Part shown: one piece after another, positions 57,721 through 64,000 of the stretch | How positions within the stretch are numbered: the first letter of the stretch is position 1 | Layout: every line of letters begins with the position of its first letter | Source: Pelecanus crispus | Lineage: Eukaryota > Chordata > Aves > Pelecaniformes > Pelecanidae | Reading direction: 5' to 3' | DNA length: 64,000 nucleotides | Assembly: GCF_030463565.1 (NCBI RefSeq) | Contig: NC_134662.1 | Coordinates: forward strand, 4,317,001 to 4,381,000 | Program-made: the position numbers and the translations under genes | The notes under the pieces: model-generated | The model's database searches: none | What the model was told of the DNA's origin: nothing | The model's input: only the letters and a program-made list of their open reading frames with translations

Positions 57721-58555
57721 TCGGCGTGAGCCTCCGCCGCGCGCCTCCGTGAGCAAATTCGGTTATCTGAGCGTGTCCGGGCGCCGGCGCCTCTCCCCGT
57801 GCACTCAGCTGCTCCGCGCCGAGCTTTTTTTTGGTGCTGGATCCATCCCGGCTGCTCCGGTGCTGGGGTCCCGGCGGCACCGCGGTGCCGGCTGCTCCGC
57901 CGGGGTTGGCTGCAAGCGGTTACTGCCGGAGGGACGGGGGCTCGGTGCGAGCGCTGGAGCACCCGGTGACGTGGGCGCATCCTGCTAACCCCCAGGTCCG
58001 GGCTGCCGGCGCGGGTATCGGCCCGGTGGTGCCGGAGGGATGTAAAGCCCGATCAGCCGGGATGAGGTGGTGGGAGCTCCGGTCCCGTGCTGCGCGGAGA
58101 TGGGTAGCGGCACCGGGTGGCCGGTGCCGGCGACAGGACGGGACAAGGACAGAGCGACTCCGCGAGCCGCCGTCCCTGCACTGCTCTGCCCAGCCACGGA
58201 GAGCCCCGTGCCCGGCGCAGTGGCACGGACCCCCGTCCCCGCATCCCCCTCCCGAGGGCGTCCTCCGAGTGAGCCCCTTCCCTCCTCCATGGAGCTGCCT
58301 GTGCTGGGCTTTGCCCGCTGTGCCGGGGCAGCGGCGCCCGGTGCCGCGGCACGGCCACGCTCCCGCCGAGCGGCTGCTTCGGGCTGCCGGGGCACGCGTG
58401 TCGCGGCGTTTAGCAGAGCTTCTGGGAGGGAATATTTGATCAGGCAGGAATTTAATATTTATAGGAGGGGGTGAATCAGCAGGGGGAAATGGAGACATAA
58501 AGATTCGCCGGCAACGAAAAGCCAGGGCAGAGCTGACACAAAGTCACCCGGCGCC
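57721..58555. other. GC-rich intronic sequence, no feature
   Basis: Short AT-richer patch at 58430-58470 (GGAATTTAATATTTATAGG). Nothing recognised. Confidence 0.5.
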
Positions 58556-58610
58556 ATCCCATCCCATCCCATCCCATCCCATCCCATCCCATCCCATCCC
58601 ATCCCATCCC
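58556..58610. repeat. (ATCCC)11 pentanucleotide repeat
   Basis: Eleven perfect ATCCC copies, 55 bp. It is the reverse complement of the (ATGGG)11 blocks at 58898-58952 and 59536-59590. Confidence 0.95.
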
Positions 58611-58792
58611 ACCGGAGTCTGTGCCACAGGGGCTGCAGCCGCAGTGCGGTGGCAGGCACCTGGTCCGGCCGTGTCCTGGGCTCCGGCACAGTGTCCCCCG
58701 GGGCCGGTTAATGCCTGGCACCGTCCCCAACCCCGGCGCATCCATTCGGAGCCGCCTGCCGCTCCCGGCCCTGGGGAGGGGTCTGCGGGGAG

Positions 58793-59850
58793 GGGATGGG
58801 GATGGGGATGGGGATGGGATGGAATGGGGATGGGATGGGGATAGGATGGGGACAGGGATGGGGATGGGATGGAATGGGGATGGGGATGGGGATGGGGATG
58901 GGATGGGATGGGATGGGATGGGATGGGATGGGATGGGATGGGATGGGATGGGGATGGGGATGGGGACGGGGATGGGGACGGGGATGGGGTGGGATTGGGG
59001 ATGGGGATGGGATGGAGACAGGGACAAGGATGGGATGGGACTGGGACAGGGATGAGGTGGGATTGGGGATGGGATGGGGATGGGTACAGGGTTGGGGATG
59101 GGGATAGGATGGGATTGGGGGCAGGGATGGGATGGGGAAAGGGGACAGGGATGGGGATGGGGATAGGATGGGATTTGGGGCAGGGATGGGATGGGGAAAG
59201 GGGACAGGGACAGGGATGGGGATGGGATGGGGACGGGGCAGGGATGGAAATGGGATGGGGACAGGGACAGGGATGGGGACGGGATGGGGATGGGATGGGG
59301 ATGGGGACGGGGACAGGGATGGGGATGGGGATGGGGACAGGGATGGGGATGGGGACAGGGATGGGGCTGGGATGGGGACGGGGACAGGGACAGGAATGGG
59401 GATGGGGACAGGGATAGGATGAGGATGGGGATGGGACGGGGATGGGGACGGGGACAGGGACAGGGATGGGGATGGGATGGGGATGGGGACGGGGACAGGG
59501 AGAGGGATGGGGATGGGGACAGGGATAGGATGGGGATGGGATGGGATGGGATGGGATGGGATGGGATGGGATGGGATGGGATGGGATGGGGATGGGGACA
59601 GGGATAGGATGGGGATGGGATGGAATGGGGACGGGGATGGGGACAGGGACAGGGATGGGGACGGGGACGGGGATAGGATGGGAATGGGGACAGGGAGGGG
59701 AATGGGGACAGGGATAGGATGGGGATGGGGATGGGATGGGATGGCGATGGGGACAGGGACAGGGACAGGGATGGGGACAGGGACAGGGATGGGGATGGGG
59801 ATGGGATGGGGATGGGGACAGGGACAGGGATGGGGACAGGGCACTGCCCC
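58793..59850. repeat. GGGGAT/GGGGACAGGGAT minisatellite (about 1.06 kb)
   Basis: G-rich array on the sense strand made of GATGGG, GGGGAT, GGGGAC and AGGGAC/AGGGAT hexamers and pentamers, including two perfect (ATGGG)11 blocks at 58898-58952 and 59536-59590. Every unit carries a run of three or more G, so quadruplex potential is near-continuous. All frames are open on both strands, giving artefact ORFs of up to 518 codons. Ends about 2 kb before exon 2. Confidence 0.95.
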
Positions 59851-60249
59851 TGCAGCCCGGTGTGGCGGGTGCCACCATCCCTGGGCCAGCCCTGCTGCGT
59901 GGCAGCCGGCCGGGGGGGCTGCGAGCACCTCCAGGGCTGGAGCCCCCCGCCCCACATCCACCCCCCCAAAACTTGCTCTTAGCTTTAAACCCGGCTCTGC
60001 GCCTCGTGACCCTGAAAACGCTGGGCTGGGCGGGAAGGGGGGCTCAGGCGTGGTGGGGACACCGGGGGGGGGCATTGGGTGGGGGTGCCGGGGGGGCATG
60101 GGGGTCTCTCCCGTGCTCGGTGGGGCCGGGGGGAGCCCAGGACCCACCGCAGGCTGGGGTGTGCCGTGCCGGGGGTCCCCGCAGCTCCCCAGCACACGCT
60201 GTCCCCCGCAGCAGAGGACGGCTCGCCCCCGCCAGCGCCCGGCTCCGTC
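59851..60249. other. GC-rich intronic sequence, no feature
   Basis: Nothing recognised. Confidence 0.5.
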
Positions 60250-60690
60250 TGTGCCATTTAGCACAGCTAATCAGCTTTAATTCAGCAATTTGTCAGTCTG
60301 GAGAAGGCCCTTGGAGTTAGTTGATTTTTTTTTTTTTTTTTTTTCCAAAAAATATAATTATTATTATTATTCCCCTGATAAGCACGGACCCTCCTGTTAC
60401 AATCGCCTTTGCTTGGGCTTTAATAACGATCATTAAAATAAATAATTTTTTAAAATAAAAGGCAGAGAGAAGAGGTTGGGGGGGTTAAATTTTTTTTTTT
60501 TTTTTTTATTGTTTTGTACGCGTTTGAAAATTGTTTCCCAGTAAATCCTGGCCCTTTGTATTAATTTTACATTTTAAAATGTTACCTTGCCAGGGGCAGG
60601 GTTGGCACAACTGACTCGGGAAAGGAGAGAGAAGGAGAGAGAGAAAAACCCTTTTCCTTAATTAGTGTATTTCCCTGTGTGATCAGAGTG
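60250..60690. other. AT-rich intronic island 1.1-1.6 kb before exon 2
   Basis: AT-rich, partly simple (T tracts at about 60327-60344 and 60490-60507, TTA repeats) and partly unique: GCTAATCAGCTTTAATTCAG and TCGCCTTTGCTTGGGCTTTA. Candidate noncoding element. Confidence 0.35.
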
Positions 60691-61430
60691 CTTATGAAGC
60701 AGGTAATGAGCTGGATGGGGGCTGGACGCGCTGCTCGGCTGCTCCGGCGAGGCTGGAGGACGAGCTCCCCCCCCCCCGTCTTCGGTCCCCCCTTCCCTTT
60801 TTGGGGTGCTGGGTGCCTTTTGGGTTGCCCTCCGGCACCGCCGGCGGTTCGCTGGCCTCCCCGCCCGCCCTGTCCGCGCTCGGCCGCCCCGGGGATGCGT
60901 GGCTGCGTGCTTGGGCTGTCCCGTGTGATGAGTTTGAGCCAGCCTCAGCCCTGCTCGCAGCTGCTGGAGGCTCAGGCGAGCGCAGGGGGTGTCGGCGAGC
61001 CCCGAGACGCTGCTTTGGGGTGGCCTGGGGGGCCGCGGCCACCGTCCCCATCCCACCCGGGGCTGCGCTGACCCCTCCGGCCGCTGAGCACCCCGGGGCC
61101 GAGCCGCAGGGATGCACACGGAGCTGCTCCTTGGGGTGATGCCGCGGGAGGGCCGCGCCGCAGGAGCCTCAAATTAATTAGCAAAGAAAACGCGCTCATT
61201 TGGGGGGGGGGGGGAGACAAAAAGCCAAGCTGCTAGGTTGGCTCCTGGGGGAGCCGGCGAGTTTGGCCGGCAAACTTCATCGGCTGCGATGCCGGTAGCG
61301 CTGGGGGTCTGCAACAGCCCCCCGTGGGGTGCAGTTTGGGGATGGGGGGGTCGCAGGGGTCGCCTCGAGGAGGCGGGGGGGGGGGGAAGCTGCCGGGCGG
61401 GAGCCGCCGGCGTGCGCCGCGGCGTTCTCC
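60691..61430. other. GC-rich intronic sequence, no feature
   Basis: G runs at 61202-61214 and about 61374-61387. Nothing recognised. Confidence 0.5.
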
Positions 61431-61640
61431 AGCGCCGCTAATCCCTTAATCTCTCAGATAATCAGTGCCAGAAACACAAATTACACTGGGATTGCAGCGC
61501 ACAGCTGCAGCGATGCCAACGCTTTGACGGTATCGCTGTGAATAATGATTTTTTTTGTGACTTACTACCAAGCGGTGCCGGTTTATCGGGCGTAAAACAA
61601 AGAGGGTCTGGGTTAATCTTGCAGGTTAATGGCGGTGTTG
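61431..61640. other. AT-richer unique island just upstream of exon 2
   Basis: Unique sequence with CTCTCAGATAATCAGTGCCA and ACACAAATTACACTGGGATT, 190-400 bp before exon 2. Candidate intronic splicing or transcription element; function unknown. Confidence 0.35.
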
Positions 61641-61827
61641 GGGCGGGCAGGGGGCTGGGGTGCCTGGGAGGGGGTGATGGGGAGAGGAGAGCTGTGCAAG
61701 GCTGGGCTGGGCTGGATCACGCCCTGGGTCATGGTCAAACCAAGGTTTTGGCGTGCCCGGGGTCTCCGGCATCCCCCCGGTGGGATCCGGTGAAATACGG
61801 TCCCGCTGACGCCGGCTTCTCCCGCAG

Positions 61828-62117
61828 GTTTCACCGCGGGGACTACACGGTGGAGGTGAGCATCAATGACTACCTGGACATCTACTGCCCGCACTACGAG
61901 GAGCCGCTGCCCGAGCGGATGGAGCGCTACATCCTCTACATGGTCAACTACGAGGGGCACGCGTCCTGCGACCACCGGCAAAGGGGCTTCAAGCGCTGGG
62001 AGTGCAACCGGCCCGACTCCCCCAACGGGCCCCTCAAGTTTTCGGAGAAGTTCCAGCTCTTCACGCCCTTCTCGTTGGGCTTCGAGTTCAGACCCGGCCA
62101 CGAGTACTACTACATCT
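61828..62117 (+). CDS. EFNA2: Ephrin-A2, coding exon 2 (receptor-binding domain)
   Basis: This exon encodes residues 41-137, most of the ephrin receptor-binding domain, starting [20 protein letters not shown]. Visible family hallmarks are three cysteines (C61, C88, C100; the fourth expected one is in exon 3), the [16 protein letters not shown] block at 88-103, and the G-H loop [13 protein letters not shown] at 116-128, the hydrophobic loop that enters the Eph receptor pocket in known structures. The acceptor is a pyrimidine tract ending CCCGCAG, with a candidate branch site CTGAC whose A (61809) is 19 nt upstream. The donor is ATCT|GTGAGT. The 290-nt exon restores the codon split by intron 1 and leaves phase 1, so the next codon begins with T (Ser is expected). 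No stop or frameshift is present. The remaining exons, including the GPI signal, are outside the window. Confidence 0.97.
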
Positions 62118-64000
62118 GTGAGTCGGGGCCGCCGCGGGGCCGGCGGGGAGGGGATGCACGGGGGTCTCGGTGAGCGCATCCCGGCGACGTCCCCCCACAT
62201 CGCCCCGCGGCGCAGACCGGACGCGGACGCTGAGCCGTGGCTCGGTTCGCGTTGGCAACCCAAAGCACCGCAAAGCCCCCAAACCCAGCCGTGCCCTTGT
62301 GCCGGCAGCGCCGGCACATCCGGCTCAGGGTGGAGATCCTGGCCGGTGCGTGCGTGGTGCCGAAAGCCTTCGCCGGGGCTGAGTCACGGCCATGGGCATG
62401 GCGTGGCCGCAGGAGTGACCAGGACTTCCCAGGGACCGCGGGGTGATGGGGACGCTGGTCTCGTCCCCGTGGGACCACCACCGGGCACCGGTAAAGGTGC
62501 TGCACTGGAGCACGCTCCCGCACACTCCCAGGTATTCCCGTGCTCTCCTGGGGCTGCGTCCCGCTTCCTCGCCCAACAGACGAAGCCCAAGCCGGCCGTC
62601 CCGCTCTGGGGGGACTTTTCCGCAGGCACCCGGGCGCCTTTTGCAGGATCAGGGCCCCCGGGATGGAGCGGATCCGGCCCCTCATTGAATTTCCACCTCC
62701 GGAGCGGCCGGGCACGGGGGCCGGGGCAGAGGAGCTGGACCAGCTTCCTCGGGAGTCCACAGGAGCCATGGAAAAATAAGCTAATGGGGCTCGGATCAGG
62801 CACTGGGGGTCTGGCAATCAATAAGGGGTTTAAAAAAAAAAAAAAAAAAAAAAGAGAAACCGTGACCCCCAAGCACTCGACAGTGTCATGGGGAGACAGG
62901 GATGCCTCTCTTCTCGCGCAGGAGCCAGCCAGCGTGCTTATCTTCCTTATTATTTCTCCCCCTTTTTCCTAAAGCATCTGTTTTCAGCCCACTTAATTTG
63001 TTCCTTTTATCTATATTAAATTACCGTTTTTTTCCCCCCTCTCCCTCTCCCCCTGTAAAATGTCACTCGCGAAATAACTGCATCTACAACTCTCTCTTCC
63101 CCCCCCTCCCCGTTTTATTTTATTTTTTTTTATTTTTTAATGTCGTTAGGGAGAGATTACACAGAAGTAAATGGTGAAGCTGATCATTGCTAAACCGGTT
63201 AGAATTCATGTCATGCGGAACATTAGAAATTATGCCTCTTTGAGGAACCGTATTTAGCAGACATGAAAGAAAAGAAATTGCCTCCTCCTCGAGCTCGCAA
63301 ATTGGAATGCCATTAACCTCGCAGGCACGGGGACGCGCTCGTGCTCCCGGTGCCAGGTCAAGGGCACGGGCTGGCCCTGGCGACGGAGCCGGCGGACGGA
63401 GCCGCTGCAGGATGCCCGCGGCACGGCACGGCACCGGGCGCAGCTCGCGACCTCCTCCTTCCCTGCGTGGGGTGTAGCACCAGGGAAGGGGGAAAAAACC
63501 CCAAACCATGGAGGTTCTGCAGCATCCCCCCAAAACGGCTGTGCCCGGCGGCGCCGGGGCTGCGCCCGTTCCCACGGGAGCCGAGATGCTGAGCCAGGTG
63601 CGGGGGCTGGATGCAACCGTGGAGGGGCCCGGGGGCGCGCAGCCCCCGTTGCGGGGGGGTGCTGGGCAGCGGGAGGTGGGTGCGCAGCTCTGGGGTGCGG
63701 CGAGGGGCCGGGGGGGAGGCGGGAGCCCGTGCGTGCAGCCTCCCCGTGGTTTTATTTGGTAAAAATAAATCAAACGGGTCCTGTGGAGCAGCGGGGGCGG
63801 CCCCCGTGTCACCGTCTGTACCGGGGACCCCGCCGCGTCCCCCCCTAAGCGCCGGAGGGGGGGTGGCCGGCGTGTGCCCGGGCAGGGCTGGCCCCTTGCT
63901 GCTGCCTCTCCTGCGAGCAGCATCCCAATTCCCCCTTCTTCCAGCTGAAATTAAACTTTATTGCGAATAATGCTCTCTCCCCTTCTTTAATTAAAAAAAA
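62118..64000 (+). other. EFNA2: EFNA2 intron 2, 5' portion
   Basis: Starts with a perfect GTGAGT donor after the ephrin codon for I137. The first 750 bases are GC-rich with no recognised element. A poly-A tract lies at 62831-62853, then pyrimidine-rich sequence from about 62900, then an AT-richer unique island (see 63130-63320). From 63320 to 63930 the sequence is GC-rich with nothing recognised. The intron continues past the window end. Confidence 0.85.
63130..63320. other. AT-rich unique island in intron 2, strong regulatory candidate
   Basis: Unique block: GGGAGAGATTACACAGAAGT, AAATGGTGAAGCTGATCATT, AATTCATGTCATGCGGAAC, ATTAGAAATTATGCCTCTTT. No repeat signature; resembles a conserved noncoding element. 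Confidence 0.4.

Larger units (their letters stand above)
15229..61827 (+). other. EFNA2: EFNA2 intron 1, 46.6 kb
   Basis: GT..AG intron bounded by GTGAGG at 15229 and CCCGCAG ending at 61827. It is the only sequence linking two exons that join perfectly in frame. It contains no other exon that I can support on either strand. It holds eight larger minisatellite arrays, relic MIRs, many poly-A/T and poly-G/C tracts, and AT-richer unique islands that may be regulatory. A large first intron is usual for ephrin-A genes. Confidence 0.9.

Noticed and set aside
58793..59850. Interstitial telomeric repeat
   Set aside because: Units are GGGAT/GGGGAT/GGGGAC, not TTAGGG.
58476..60264. ORFs up to 518 codons on both strands
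   Set aside because: Translation of the GGGAT/ATCCC repeats (Pro/Ser/His/Ile or Gly/Met/Asp/Trp).
1..64000. tRNA, rRNA, CRISPR, phage or bacterial operon features
   Set aside because: No cloverleaf, rRNA block, spacer-repeat array or operon-like gene order was seen; the sequence is vertebrate intronic and intergenic DNA.

Overview
This window is vertebrate nuclear DNA, almost certainly from a bird. It is very GC-rich with long pure G and C runs, carries 3' ends of CR1 LINEs (the main avian retroposon), has no Alu or L1, and its only protein-coding gene is split by a very large intron. The composition and minisatellite load suggest a GC-rich microchromosome. Species was not determined. No bacterial-style operon, CRISPR array or phage is present, and nearly all long open frames here are by-products of high GC content or tandem repeats.

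The gene is EFNA2 (ephrin-A2), on the + strand and incomplete at its 3' end. Exon 1 (coding 15107-15228) supplies the signal peptide and the start of the ephrin domain. Exon 2 (61828-62117) supplies most of the receptor-binding domain. Both exons have consensus splice sites and join in frame (phase 2 intron). The intron between them is 46.6 kb. The last exons, encoding the end of the ephrin domain and the GPI-anchor signal, lie beyond position 64000.

Layout. 1-12900 is upstream intergenic sequence with AT-richer unique islands, a G/C minisatellite (3784-4662), a MIR relic (6361-6550) and three CR1 tails (9084-11375). 13010-14445 is a C-rich tandem array that runs almost into the EFNA2 CpG island (about 14446-15260), which has GC boxes, two short upstream ORFs and an in-frame upstream ATG. 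15229-61827 is intron 1: GC-rich sequence broken up by eight larger minisatellites (about 22.0, 31.6, 35.7, 38.9, 43.4, 46.7, 56.1 and 59.3 kb), MIR relics, homopolymer tracts, and many AT-richer unique islands that look like candidate conserved regulatory elements. 62118-64000 is the start of intron 2 with one more such island.

I found no previously undescribed system that I can support. The most unusual items are three exactly 11-copy pentamer blocks (one inverted relative to the other two) in intron 1 near exon 2, the C-rich array against the promoter, the G18/C24 runs flanking exon 1, and the set of non-repetitive AT-rich islands in the intron. Repeat boundaries were read by eye and are approximate unless stated.
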